Source of the DNA: Achatina immaculata
Lineage: Eukaryota > Mollusca > Gastropoda > Stylommatophora > Achatinidae
Length of the DNA stretch: 64,000 bases
Direction: 5' to 3'
NCBI GenBank assembly: GCA_009760885.1
Contig: CM019718.1
Span: forward strand, 23,440,633-23,504,632
Shown here: piece by piece, positions 22,939-33,860 of the stretch
How positions within the stretch are numbered: the stretch's first letter is position 1
Layout of the letters: each line of letters begins with the position of its first letter
Notes under the pieces: generated by a model
What the model was told of the DNA's origin: nothing
Seen by the model: the letters and a program-made list of their open reading frames with translations, nothing else
The model's database searches: none
Position numbers and translations under genes: made by a program

Positions 22939-23431
22939 AAACATATTAGCTAACACATCTTTATCAATGAATGTTAGAAAACGAGTCCTAAAATGCTATA
23001 CTGAACCTATCTTGTTATATGGAAGTGAATCATGGACAATAGGCAGGTCTGCACAAAAATCATTGGAAGCAGCAGAAATGTGGTTTATTAGAAGAATGTT
23101 GCGAATCCCCTGGACAGCAAAAATAACTAATGAAAATTGTATGAGAAGAGCTGGAGAGACAAAAATATCTGGTCAAAAAGATAAGAGAGAGACAATGTAC
23201 TTTCATAGGACATGCAATGAGAAGAGGGGGGATTGCAAATATTATAACAACAGGAAAAATAGAAGGAAGAAGATCAAGAGGAAGACCAAGAGAAATGATA
23301 CTGGACAGTCTGACAGGATGGTGTGAGAGGAGATCACCAACTGAACTAATGGCCTGCATGAAGGATCGGGTACTCTGGAGAAGCATAATAGCCAACGACA
23401 GTCGGCACGGCACATCATGATGATGATGATG
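22939..23431 (+). pseudogene. LINE 3' end, family A copy 2, inserted in a minisatellite
   Basis: It is 5'-truncated and starts at the segment matching base ~254 of copy 1. It keeps the Trp of SESW that is a stop in copy 1. RRMLRIPWTAKITNE is followed by a one-base-type frameshift near 23165-23180, after which RRGGIANII, RGRPREMI and SRHGTS end in a (GAT)n tail. ATTGGATTAGAG occurs immediately before (22927-22938) and after (23432-23443) the insert, a plausible 12-bp target-site duplication, although the surrounding array also contains similar units. Confidence 0.85.
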
Positions 23432-23545
23432 ATTGGATTAGAGAGTTCTTGGATTACAATTTCCTCACATTAGAAAGTTTTTGGATTAGAAACTTATTAG
23501 ATTAGAAAGTTATTGGATTAGAAATCTCATTTTATACTTAAGTAA
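23432..23545. repeat. Degenerate ~16-bp minisatellite, right part
   Basis: Continuation of the array before the LINE insertion, with units of the GGATTAGAAA type. Confidence 0.8.
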
Positions 23546-23594
23546 ATATATGTTAAGAAATAATTAGTTTCAAAAAATGTTTATGAACTTTATA

Positions 23595-24909
23595 CAAGGT
23601 CCGACAATAAGAAAGGAGACTGATTTTATTATGGCCAAGACAAAAATTCCATCTATGAAGCAAAGCATGGAATCCACAGAGGCTACCTTCATCTATGATC
23701 TGGCAACTTTTCATCGCCGCCCGATAAGCAGACAACAAACAATCCGCCATTTTGTTGCCCTAGTTAGAGGTGCATTGTCACATAAAAAGCATGGAGCAAA
23801 AAGCTAACATTAAATTCTGTTTAAAACTCGGAAAAAGTGCCATTGAGATTGTTGAATTAATGCGACAAGTTTATGGGGATAATTGTTTGTTTATCTCGCG
23901 CACAGATATTCAGGTGGTATTCATGATTCAAAAGTGGTGGAAACGATTACAAATCAAACTAGACATGGACTCCCAATTTTTGTTTGTAATGAGGAACCCA
24001 TTGCAAAAGTCAGAGAACGGATACAAGAAGATCGTTGTTTGTCTGTGAGGATGATGGCAGATGAATTTGGTTTTAACCGAGAGACCATTCGTAAAATTTT
24101 AGTAGAAGATTTGGGCAAGAAAAAAGTTGTTTGCCCATTTGTACCACATGTGTTGTCTGATGACCAAAAACATGAGTGTGTTGAGTACACAAGAGACATC
24201 ATCAAAACTTGCCGCAGAAATAAACATTTCTTACATTTGATTGTTGCAGAGGATGAAACATGAATTTTCCGCTACGATTCCACAACTAAACGCCAAAGTG
24301 CTCAGTGGAAGTCATCATCATCACCAAAAGGAAACAAAATTCATCTTCAAAAGTCGAAAGTGAAGACAATGTTGGTGTACTTTTTACAACAGCAAAGGAG
24401 TTAGTCACAAAGAATTTATTCCAGACTGCCACTGCCAAAGTTTATTTACGTATTTTGAAACGCCTATTGAAAAGGATTCTCGGAGTCCTACCTGAGTATT
24501 CAACACCTGGCAGTTTTTTTCCTTCTTCATGATAATGCACCGGCTCACATGGCGGTAGGTGTACAGGAATTTTTAGCCCCAAAACAAGTGTGTGTTCTCA
24601 AACATCCAACCTATACCCAGATTTGTCTCCCTGCGATTATTTTCTATTCACAAAATTACAGTTACCATTGAAAGGACGCTTCTTTAACGATACTGATGAC
24701 ATCCAAAGGGCCGTAACATCGAGTTTAAGTACCCTAACCAACAGAAGAACGGCAGAGGTCGTTCCAGTGTTTTGTTAGATCATGCCACTCATTGTATCAA
24801 TGCCCAAGGGGCTTACTTTGAATAAAATACAGATTATATCTTCAACTGTTGTTTATTTTGTTTTTTAAAAAAAATGTAATTAGTCTCATTACTTAATTGT
24901 CGGACCTTG
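23595..24909 (+). mobile_element. Inactivated mariner transposon, 1315 bp
   Basis: The terminal inverted repeats are CAAGGTCCGACAATAAG at the left and CAAGGTCCGACAATTAAG as the reverse complement of the right end. TA lies directly outside both ends (23593-23594, 24910-24911). The length is typical of mariner. The transposase begins at ATG 23791 with MEQKANIKFC and keeps the HTH landmark FNRETIRKIL, the first catalytic Asp in AEDET, HDNAPAH, and PDLSPCDYFLF (third Asp, D,D34D type). It is dead: the Trp after DET is TGA (24261-24263), and at least four frame changes occur (near 23890-23930, about 24370-24400, about 24520, and about 24600-24620). Confidence 0.92.
23791..24790 (+). pseudogene. 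Mariner transposase remnant
   Basis: This would be the cut-and-paste transposase acting in the nucleus on the inverted repeats of the element around it. The order is N-terminal HTH pair, linker, DDE/D catalytic domain. The first catalytic Asp is in a VAEDET segment, followed by a RYDSTTKRQSAQW block that matches the usual post-DE(S/T)W segment. The second Asp is in HDNAPAH (about 24527). The third is in the PCDYFLF segment (about 24620-24660). Frameshifts and one nonsense codon rule out activity. Start chosen at 23791 because MEQxANIKF is the usual mariner N-terminus; the in-frame-looking peptide upstream (from 23577) lies in the 5' untranslated part. Confidence 0.9.
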
Positions 24910-26069
24910 TAGGTTGTTGATTCTTTCACACACAAATAAAAACCGAAATACAAAACATAAAAAAATGTGAAATTTAAAAGCAAGAAAAGTTTTATCATTA
25001 TAATCGCTCAGATACCGAGCTGTAAAAATATGTTTAAAAATGAATGCATATCTCATTAAATATTCAACAGAGATGCGAGTGGAAGAAAGCAAGATAAGAC
25101 AAGAAGACATAATCAAAAGAAAGCAGACAATAACCTGACGCCACATACAACTTGGAAGAGAATAAGCGAGGAAGAAAACAGACACGACAGTGGAAGTTTT
25201 TTTACAAGCAAAACTTACAAAGAAGATGAAGCTCTTTAACCTGTTACTGATCAATCAGCTGCAAAGGTTCCATGAAGCGCAGACACCTGCCTGGACACCC
25301 TCAGTCCTGTTATCATAAATGTCACACGATTGTCGCCCCCCTGGCTTGGGGATGGCGTTACAGCTCCCCCGTTTTCTTTGCCATCCGCGCGTGCAACCCG
25401 GCCGCCTCGCAGCGCCTTAGAAACGGGCGCGTGCTGTTGCCATGTTGACAGAAACCAATATATTCAAATCTCCCCTCCCCTCACCACCCTTCCATATGTT
25501 TGACCAGGAAGTCAGGAAGTCCGTTTTCATCGATTATCTCCACTTGAACATCCTTGCGGATTAACGCATCCCTAGAATATTATCAGATGTTTTAAACAGG
25601 AAAACTTAGAAGAAAACACATTCGTACATGTGGATATACAAAAGAATAGGGTCAACTTCGTGGACAGAAAAGAAAACAAACAAAGAAGTACTATAATCAA
25701 CTGAAATTGAAAAGAAAAATATTAAAAAAAGAACCAAACAACTGAAATATTTCCTTCACATTAAGAGGCATTATACAATAACGCACACTAGAGAGAAAAG
25801 TAGAAGAAAAAAGGGAACAAAATGTATAGGGGTATAAATTCGTCAACATAAAAAAAAACATGGATTGGAATGAGGTTGAGTGGGTGCACTGTGAAAACAA
25901 TGGACAGAGCAAGTCAGGAGGTCCAGTGCAGCCAACCTTCCTCGAAATATGTGACACAGAAACTCATTTTCCTCTTCGCCCAATCCAGATTATGAAACAG
26001 ACAAATTTTGTTCACAAGAGATGGGCCACTGTAATGCAATCATGTTTATTTGTGTATTTGAACACCAGT
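24910..26069. other. Unique sequence with a GC-rich patch
   Basis: 25324-25450 is clearly GC-richer (CGCGCGTGCAACCCGGCC and similar) than its AT-rich surroundings. It could be a conserved element or a transposon end. No gene was recognised. Confidence 0.3.
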
Positions 26070-26412
26070 CAAACTAATTCAAGAACAATGCAGAGATAAG
26101 ACAGATGACTGAACAACAACCAGTCTCATGGGTGATTAGGAAAAGGAGATGGACATATGTTGGTCACGTGATGAAAACAAACGATCAGAGAATCCCAAAA
26201 CAAGCTATCAAGTGGAACACAACAGGCCAAAGAAAAAAGAGGCAGACCGCGTGAAACTCTGAAGAGGTCATTGTTAAGAGAGGCCAAAATAACAGGCATA
26301 AAATCCCTTGATGAGGTTGAAAGACTCGCCGAAGACAGGAAAAATTGGCGAACTACCTTGCGAGCCCTATGTGACGTTTAACGGCACGGGAAGTATATAA
26401 GATATAAGATAA
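26070..26412 (+). pseudogene. LINE 3' end, family B copy 2, with target-site duplication
   Basis: Close to copy 1 (roughly 95% by eye). It begins at the same internal point, AATTCAAGAACAATGCAGAG, and ends in a (GATATAA)-type tail. An extra A in the GRRKRGRPR region shifts the frame. GAACACCAGT lies on both sides (26060-26069 and 26413-26422), a good 10-bp target-site duplication. Confidence 0.88.
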
Positions 26413-26631
26413 GAACACCAGTTCACTAAATTTAAAGCACACAGCGAATTAGTTACTTAATAGCTGTATAGGATTTGCCGAGTCAACAGTTACAGTCTCG
26501 GGCAGTCTCGGACATAGAGTCTCGGATCAATTCCAGCCACTCAATTTTCATTAGTCAGGGTTCTGTGTGGTTCTACGGAGTCCGTGCACTACACTGAGAT
26601 CCTCCTTCGCAGGGGGAGATCTGAGCACGTC
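26413..26631. other. Unique sequence
   Basis: No gene seen. A short direct repeat around CAGTCTCGG lies near 26496-26525. Confidence 0.4.
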
Positions 26632-26914
26632 CGGACTTGTCTCGATATGCAGTGATGATAATCCGGACTTCTCGATATGCAGTGATGATAATCTGGACTC
26701 GTCTCGATATGCAGTGATGATAATCTGGACTTGTCTCGATATGCAGTGATGATAATCTGTACTTGTCTCGATATGCAGTGATGATAATCTGGACTTGTCT
26801 CGATATGCAGTGATGATAATCTGGACTTGTCTCGATATGCAGTGATGATAATCTGGACTTGTGTCGATGTGCAGTGATGATAATCTGGACTTGTCTCGAT
26901 ATGCAGTGATGATA
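26632..26914. repeat. 32-bp minisatellite, about 9 copies
   Basis: The unit contains GGACTTGTCTCGATATGCAG and TGATGATAATCT. Confidence 0.96.
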
Positions 26915-28489
26915 GTTAATGAACATTTGCTAGTTATTGTTTTTTCATCAGACAGTCAACAAATCCGGTGAAACTGGGACACCTGACACTCTTCTGCCGC
27001 GTCCTACTATTATGTAAGTACTTTGTGTGCAGGAAACTATACTGTAGAGTGCGAAACAGCAACACAACTTCCCAGATCATCAGAGGAATTACCCCCCCAC
27101 CCCACCTTTTTCGACTCTATTAAACTCCTGACACTCTAAGGAAGGGGGATGGGGTATATGGACCCCCTGCGATATGACTCCTAGGGCTATGTGAGTTGTT
27201 TTTCTTTTTTCCTGTCCCGGAACTGAAAAACGGTCTTCCAAGTGGCACTGCACCTTGGAATGCTTTTAAGCCTTTCTGTCATGACTTACTAATATCGATG
27301 TTTGACTGCCATTCATTCGTTTTCCATTTCCTTCTCCAATTTTGACTCATGCACATTTAATCTAAGTGTTTTTAAACAGGTGGGAAATATTGTGGAGATC
27401 TGCGTTTAGGTCGAGAGGTATACGATCTTGATCGAGACTTGGTAGTGGTTCGGGGTTAGTGTGTGATTAATCATTGTTTTTTTTTTGGTATCATTGGCAT
27501 CCGAGGCATGGACGGGCGATGTCATGTTTTCGTTGTGCTTATGGATTGTGTTGTAATTTCCTGTATATTATTTTGACAAGGACGACTGATTGTTTAGTTA
27601 TATTTTGCCCGTGACCACCTCATGTGGTGTCGATTGTGTAGTGAATTAAGTTGTGATGTAGGTTTCGAGTCAGATGTTCAGTGATATAAAATTTGTGAAG
27701 GTTAAGTTCTGTTGATAGTTAAGGCTGTAATGATATGGGTATTTTATTAGAAAGTGATTGCTTATTAATTATGTTGTGATTTCATTGTGAGCATTATCCA
27801 CATTGGATTGTTAAACATGCATATATATATATACTATTCCATCATATTGACTATGTTCTTGCATCAGTATTGATTATAGTAATGTATGTCATGTCCAGAT
27901 ATGGCTGCGAAATTAGAGTGCAGTTGCACACATATCCGTATGGAGGTCACACGTAAGGGGCCAGACAGTTCCAGGACACACGTCCGTAGAGTTCATTAAA
28001 TTAATATTGCAGGCTATTATGCTAGATTTATTTAGCATTTTCAGTGATTTGTTCATGCATTGGTCTTCCATTATTTTGATTAATAATATCTTGTTGTAAT
28101 GTTGATTGTCAGTGTCAGCTTGTACGGTTTGGCTGTGGTTAATCGTGAAATTAAACTTGGTATATTATTGATTTCAGACGTAGTGATGTGTCTTGCATGT
28201 CATGTGAATTGTACTGAATGTCGGTTGCTTGAGCAGAATTATTCACAACAGCAGGCCAAGTAGCGGGGGGGGGGGAGGCTGGGTTGGTGGTGTAATAGAG
28301 GAGATGGAATCTGTCCTCTAGTACTGTAGTACATAACCGGGAGATTGTTGGTCTATGACCAATTTTTACTAAATATTTCTCCGATATTGATAACATGTAA
28401 GTTTGCACCAACAAGTTTTACATTTTTAAGGACAGGACATTTATCCAACCTAACAAAATATGGTCTTCTAAGACCATCAAAACAAGAAC
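26915..28489. other. Unique T/G-rich sequence, no gene recognised
   Basis: About 1.6 kb with scattered TGTGAT-like words and a G run at 28265-28276. It could be an intron or intergenic DNA. Confidence 0.35.
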
Positions 28490-28945
28490 CAAACTTAGGT
28501 TTTTCAGTACAAACGTAAAGACTGTCTTGCTATATGGTTCAGAGACATGGGTTATGACCAAGACAATACAACAGAGGATGCAAACATTCATGAACTACTG
28601 CTTGAGGAGGATTTTAAACATTAAATAGCAGAAACGAGGAGGCCTGGGAGAGGACAGGACAAGAACCTATGAACCTACGCAAATCATGTCTAGGAAGTGG
28701 AGGTGTATTGGCCACACTCTAAGGAAACCCGACACCAGCATAGCAAGACAGGCACTGACATGGAATCCTTAAGGAAATAGAAAACGAGGAAGACCTAGAC
28801 TTACTTGGAGTATGGAAATTATGACAGTGCTCAGAGACAAGGGAAGGAAGCGGAGAATAATTCCAAGAACAAGGATGACTGGAGAATCTTTATCCGTGGC
28901 CTATGCTCTCAAGGGAGTGAAAGGCGATGATGATGATGATGAAGG
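28490..28945 (+). pseudogene. LINE 3' end, family E
   Basis: A diverged LINE C-terminus: YGSETWVMTK, a RKWRCIGHTLRK zinc-knuckle-like segment, ARQALTWNP, RKRGRPRLTW, then DDWRIFIRGLCSQGSERR and a TGA that is the first unit of a (TGA)n tail (about 28931-28943). There are several frame changes and an in-frame TAA after TWNP. Confidence 0.8.
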
Positions 28946-29339
28946 ATAAACACAAGGACAAAAGAAAACAAGACTCTGGCCATACTTGTTTTTATTACAT
29001 AAAGTGTTACCCATTTTTGTTCTGGCTAGAGACGTACAGTTTTTGTAATCCACAGAGTGTTGCCCTTCTTATTGTATCTCGCACTGCGCATTTTTGAATT
29101 ACAGTCACGGCGAGAACAATTACTGCAATATCAGTTCATGAGGAATGAAGATCAAATCTGGCAATAAAAGACGCAAGTGTAAAGAAACTGGAATCAGGTA
29201 ACACAAACATTGTTTCCTACTACTATGATAGATTATTCAAATCCATAATTTGTACAGTCAATCTTGAGAAAAGGTGTTCAGTGCAATGATCCCCAAATTT
29301 TAAAATCTGCTTGATTTAAACTCTTTGTCTAAAGCCAGG
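28946..29339. other. Unique sequence
   Basis: No gene seen. Confidence 0.4.
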
Positions 29340-29575
29340 TCAGTCAGTCAGTCATTTGCATGTCCCTTGCGAAACTTTGCCTCCCTAACAGCTCTGACGG
29401 AGGCCTCTCGGTTGTAAGCAAGACGCCCTGCTGCTGATGAGTTCATTCGACGATCATCAACGATATCTTACAGCCATCTTCGCCTTGGTTTTCATCTCTT
29501 TCTTTTTCCCGTTATTGTTTAAGGCCGGCCAAACATGTCTTTATTACCGTCAAAAATCAATAAAGAAACATAGAC
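29340..29575 (-). pseudogene. LINE 3' end, family C copy 3
   Basis: The minus strand carries a degraded version of the family C terminus (REASVRAVREAKFRKGHAND-like), ending in a TGAC tail (plus CAGTCAGTCAGTCA). Upstream, the RKRxxRRRWL/DIVDD region is recognisable but broken. Confidence 0.75.
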
Positions 29576-30044
29576 CACACAAAGAGCTTAACCTTGTGGC
29601 GCGCTGTGACAGTTGCTTTCGTTAAGAGGATGGTACAATGAGCGTAGCTGACATCACTCGTATACCAGACATGAAAACGTTTCCTGGGAGAAATCACTAC
29701 TTGAACTTGACACGCGGAGATGACAGTGAAACCTGCGTTATCGGAGAGGCGGGAGCAGGTTTTTTTTTTTCATTTTACATGTTCATTTTGTTTTCGGTGT
29801 AGAAGGAATGAAAGGGATTCATGTGATTATGTCGTTCTGTGCTCTTTCTTTGCTCATTTAGACATAACTGTCTTGTCGTGACTGCCTTGTTTGCGTATGT
29901 TATTGACTATGGTATTGTTTCTATTTATATTGTTCGCTTATGTTATGCACGTTTTCATGTGGTTTCCTTGGTTATGAAATTTCATAGAGTTACAAATATA
30001 CTTTTTTTTCTTTCATTTTGTGAGTGGAGGCCAAAAAAAAGCAA
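29576..30044. other. Unique sequence
   Basis: No recognised gene; T-runs at 29760-29770 and 30001-30011. Confidence 0.4.
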
Positions 30045-30175
30045 GAGATGTGCGATACTTCTTTAGCAGACTCCACCACCATGGGGACTATGGTAATCTC
30101 TGCCCCGTTAGTCAGGCTAGGCCTTTTACTGGGATACCAAAGGAGACGTGGGACAAGGTCAAAGGAAGTTAGAAT
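30045..30175 (-). repeat. Interspersed repeat family R, copy 3 (partial)
   Basis: It matches the R copy at 38683-38800 over TTTAGC(A/T)GACTCCACCACC, ATGGGGACTATGG and GTTAG(T/C)CAGGCTAGG(C/T)C. Confidence 0.8.
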
Positions 30176-30518
30176 CAGTCACATTTCGATAGGATGCGGA
30201 AGACAGTCTCGTAACCGTAAAATGTAACAAGCCAACCTCGAGGGAGAAAAGATGATTGTCGGTACATCCATTATGTTAATGCACGTTTTCTTATAATTTC
30301 TTTGTGTACGAATTTCCCCCAGTTACGAAAGTCCGGCTTGCGTAGAAACTGTACTTATGAACGACACCTGGTAAAGGCTATTATATTAAAAATTCGAGTT
30401 ACGTACAACGGTTCGTAATAACAAGCAATCATAACTTTGTGGCGCCCATCAAAACACTGAGCATCTACATCGTCCTTCTCTTCAATGCGTTTTTTATGCA
30501 TATGAATTTACAGGATAT
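30176..30518. other. Unique sequence
   Basis: No gene seen. Confidence 0.4.
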
Positions 30519-30830
30519 ATACTTAGTTTTGTATGCTTCTCCTCACTCCATGGCCACTTAGTTTTGTATGCTCCTCCTCACTCCATGTCACTTAGTTTTG
30601 TATGCTTCTCCTCACTCCATGTCATTTAGTTTTGTATGCTTCTCCTCACTCCATGGCCACTTAGTTTTGTATGCTTCTCCTCACTCCATGGCCACTTAGT
30701 TTTGTATGCTTCTCCTCACTCCATGGCCACTTAGTTTTGTATACTCCTCCTCACTCCATGGCCACTTAGTTTTGTATGCTTCTCCTCACTCCATGTCACT
30801 TAGTTTTGTATGCTTCTCCTCACTTTCCGT
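30519..30830. repeat. 34/35-bp minisatellite, array a, about 9 copies
   Basis: The unit contains TTAGTTTTGTATGCTTCTCC and TCACTCCATGGCCAC, with a shorter ATGTCAC variant. It is the same unit as 32458-33092. Confidence 0.96.
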
Positions 30831-31048
30831 TGTCACGCTTAATCTCCCCCCTCTGTACATCTTAACACTGCCTCATACTGTTATAATGTGTCTTTATCAC
30901 CGCTTGCGTTAATAATGCGATGAGTTAATGAAAAACCACGTCAATGACGCCTATGAAGGATTGACAGACGCGGTGCTAAACAGCTTCTCGGCCATTTCTT
31001 TCTGTAGACCTCAAGAAACGTTAGCCATTACCTCTCGTCTGTTCTTAA
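30821..31048. repeat. Duplicated block, copy 1 (partner 33091-33318)
   Basis: From CACTTTCCGTTGTCACGC to CTCTCGTCTGTTCTTAA the two copies align without gaps at a constant offset of 2270 bp. I count about three substitutions. Confidence 0.95.
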
Positions 31049-31332
31049 TATATATATATGTATATATATATATATAGCATAATTGATGTTAAATATGAAC
31101 CGTATCTCTTTTCCGACAAATTCGACTTACGAACAGACTTAAGAACGTAACTCATGCACTGTTCTGCTTCATTCTTTTTTTGCCTGTGTTATTATCCACT
31201 TTCATCGGATTTTATAACAGAATATCAGTTCCAGGTAGTCTCTTCACCGACTGATAGATAGAAGAAGAGACTCGTGACGTGAACATTAAAAGTGGTCTTT
31301 ATTTCCTTTAGCGCAGGCCGTGGCGTAACAAA
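31049..31332. other. Unique sequence with (TA)n
   Basis: A short TATATATA run at about 31047-31076. No gene seen. Confidence 0.4.
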
Positions 31333-31912
31333 GTTTAATTATGTGAGAGATGTTAATATAAACAGCTTAATTATGTGAGAGATGTTAATATAAACAGTTT
31401 AATTATGCGAGAGATGTTAATATAAACAGTTTAATTGTGTGAGAGATGTTAACATAAACAGTTTAATTATGCGAGAGATGTTAATATAAACAGTTTAATT
31501 GTGTGAGAGATGTTAACATAAACAGTTTAATTATGTGAGAGATGTTAATATAAACAGTTTAATTGTGTGAGAGATGTTAATATAAACAGTTTAATTATGC
31601 GAGAGATGTTAATATAAACAGTTTAATTGTGTGAGAGATGTTAACATAAACAGTTTAATTATGTGAGAGATGTTAATATAAACAGTTTAATTGTGTGAGA
31701 GATGTTAATATAAACAGTTTAATTATGCGAGAGATGTTAATATAAACAGTTTAATTGTGTGAGAGATGTTAACATAAACAGTTTAATTGTGTGAGAGATG
31801 TTAACATAAACAGTTTAAGTATGTGAGAGATGTTAACATAAACAGTTTAATTGTGTGAGGGATGTTAACATAAACAGTTTAATTATGTGAGAGATGTTAA
31901 CATAAAAGTTTT
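31333..31912. repeat. 32-bp minisatellite with four-unit higher-order repeat, 18 copies
   Basis: The unit contains TTTAATTATGTGAGAGATGT and TAATATAAACAG. Two variable positions (ATGTG/ATGCG/GTGTG and AATAT/AACAT) define unit types that repeat in the order GCG, GTG-AACAT, ATG, GTG-AATAT over 31462-31781. Confidence 0.96.
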
Positions 31913-31984
31913 AAAAAGTTCCCTTTTAACTATTCACACGCTTACTTTAGTCAACGTGAAAAAGAAAAGTTTCTGAAATTGGGC

Positions 31985-32370
31985 ACCTCTGGGTACAGGT
32001 CTTCTTTGTTGTTAGAAAAACGGGGGCAAAGATGCTGTCCTACCTGGCAATCAACGACCCACAACTGACAAGCTGGTGTCAGAGCTGGCGAACCATGGCT
32101 GACCAAGACCCTGCCCCCATCTCTGTCACTGGTACCCCCAGTAATAGGTCTAGCGTGGCTAGCGGGACAGGGATCACCATAGCCTTCATGGTGGTGGAGC
32201 CTGCTAAAAAGAAGCATCGCAAGCCCCCTCGCTATTTAGCTGCACCCAGCGACTAGAGGAATAACTGCCACGACCAGTTCCCATGATAGCACGATGCTGT
32301 ACCTCAACATCTTCACCGCATCTGCTGCAAAGAACGCAAGATCGCAGCTACAGGGAGATTGATAAGAAGT
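31985..32370 (+). repeat. Interspersed repeat family R, copy 4 (longest)
   Basis: It contains GACCAAGACCCTGCCCCC, GGTACCCCCAGTAATAGG, TTCATGGTGGTGGAGCCTGC, ATGATAGCACGATGCTG and CAACATCTTCACCGC, the fullest version of the repeat. It lies between the two 34/35-bp arrays, inside the duplicated interval. Confidence 0.8.
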
Positions 32371-32457
32371 TATAAGAACAGACTGAAGCTGGATCCTGAA
32401 CGAAAGACACTTATTTTTCTTTTCCCCACTTCCTCTTTTTTTCTCCTCGCCCAATTT
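32371..32457. other. Spacer, pyrimidine-rich
   Basis: Short link between repeat R and the following array. Confidence 0.4.
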
Positions 32458-33092
32458 TCTCCTCCTCACTCCATGTCACTTAGTTTTGTATGCTCCTCCT
32501 CACTCCATGTCACTTAGTTTTGTATGCTCCTCCTCACTCCATGTCACTTAGTTTTGTATGCTTCTCCTCACTCCATGTCACTTAGTTTTGTATGCTCCTC
32601 CTCACTCCATGTCACTTAGTTTTGTATGCTCCTCCTCACTCCATGTCACTTAGTTTTGTATACTCCTCCTCACTCCATGGCCACTTAGTTTTGTATGCTT
32701 CTCCTCACTCCATGGCCACTTAGTTTTGTATACTCCTCCTCACTCCATGGCCACTTAGTTTTGTATACTCCTCCTCACTCCATGGCCACTTAGTTTTGTA
32801 TGCTTCTCCTCACTCCATGGCCACTTAGTTTTGTATGCTTCTCCTCACTCCATGGCCACTTAGTTTTGTATACTCCTCCTAACTCCATGGCCACTTAGTT
32901 TTGTATGCTTCTCCTCACTCCATGGCCACTTAGTTTTGTATGCTTCTCCTCACTCCATGGCCACTTAGTTTTGTATACTCCTCCTCACTCCATGGCCACT
33001 TAGTTTTGTATGCTTCTCCTCACTCCATGGCCACTTAGTTTTGTATGCTTCTCCTCACTCCATGGCCACTTAGTTTTGTTTGCTTCTCCTCA
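32458..33092. repeat. 34/35-bp minisatellite, array b, about 18 copies
   Basis: Same unit as array a. The left third is mostly the ATGTCAC type and the right two-thirds the ATGGCCAC type. Confidence 0.96.
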
Positions 33093-33318
33093 CTTTCCGT
33101 TGTCACGCTTAATCTCCCCCCTCTGTACATCTTAACACTGCCTCGTACTGTTATAATGTGTCTTTATCACCGCTTGCGTTAATAATGCGATGAGTTAATG
33201 AAAAACCACGTCAATGACGCCTATGAAGGATTGACAGACGCGGTGCTAAGCAGCTTCTCGGCCATTTCTTTCTGTAGACCTCAGGAAACGTTAGCCATTA
33301 CCTCTCGTCTGTTCTTAA
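33091..33318. repeat. Duplicated block, copy 2 (partner 30821-31048)
   Basis: Near-identical to copy 1. The similarity stops at GTTCTTAA, where copy 1 continues into TATATA and copy 2 into ATACGACAG. Confidence 0.95.
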
Positions 33319-33349
33319 ATATACGACAGTTAATATAGGGCATTTTTTT

Positions 33350-33745
33350 CAGTGGGACGTAATGAAGACTCAGTCTCATGGATGATCAGGAAAAAGAGAT
33401 GGACATATGTTGGTCACGTGATGAAAAGAAACGATCAGAGAATCCCAAATCTCATGGATGATCAGGAAAAAGAGATGGACATATGTTGGTCACGTGATGA
33501 AAAGAAACGATCAGAGAATCCCAAAACAAGCTATCAAGTGGAACACAACAGGCCAAAGAAAAAAAAGGCAGACCGCGTGAAACTCTGAAGAGGAGATTGT
33601 TAAGAGAGGCCATATTAACGGGCATAAAATCCCTTGATGAGGTTGAAAGACTCCGCCGAAGACAGGAGAAATTGGCGAACTACCTTGCGAGCCCTATGTG
33701 ACGTTTAACGGCACAGGAAGGATATAAGATATAATAAGATAATGA
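33350..33745 (+). pseudogene. LINE 3' end, family B copy 3, with internal 76-bp tandem duplication
   Basis: The segment starting TCTCATGGATGATCAGGAAA occurs at 33374 and again at 33450 without visible change. 76 is not a multiple of three, so the duplication breaks the frame. The rest follows the family B pattern to RALCDV and a (GATATAA)-like tail. An extra base in the ERLRR region (TCCGCCG for TCGCCG) adds another shift. Confidence 0.88.
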
Positions 33746-33786
33746 AAACACTCTGTAAGCGATACCTTAAAGCTGGTAATGTCGAT

Positions 33787-33792
33787 TCTTTT

Positions 33793-33845
<53 letters not shown>

Positions 33846-33860
33846 TTTCTTTCTTTCTTT
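33787..33860. repeat. (TTTC)n microsatellite
   Basis: Perfect TTTC units with one interruption. Confidence 0.97.
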
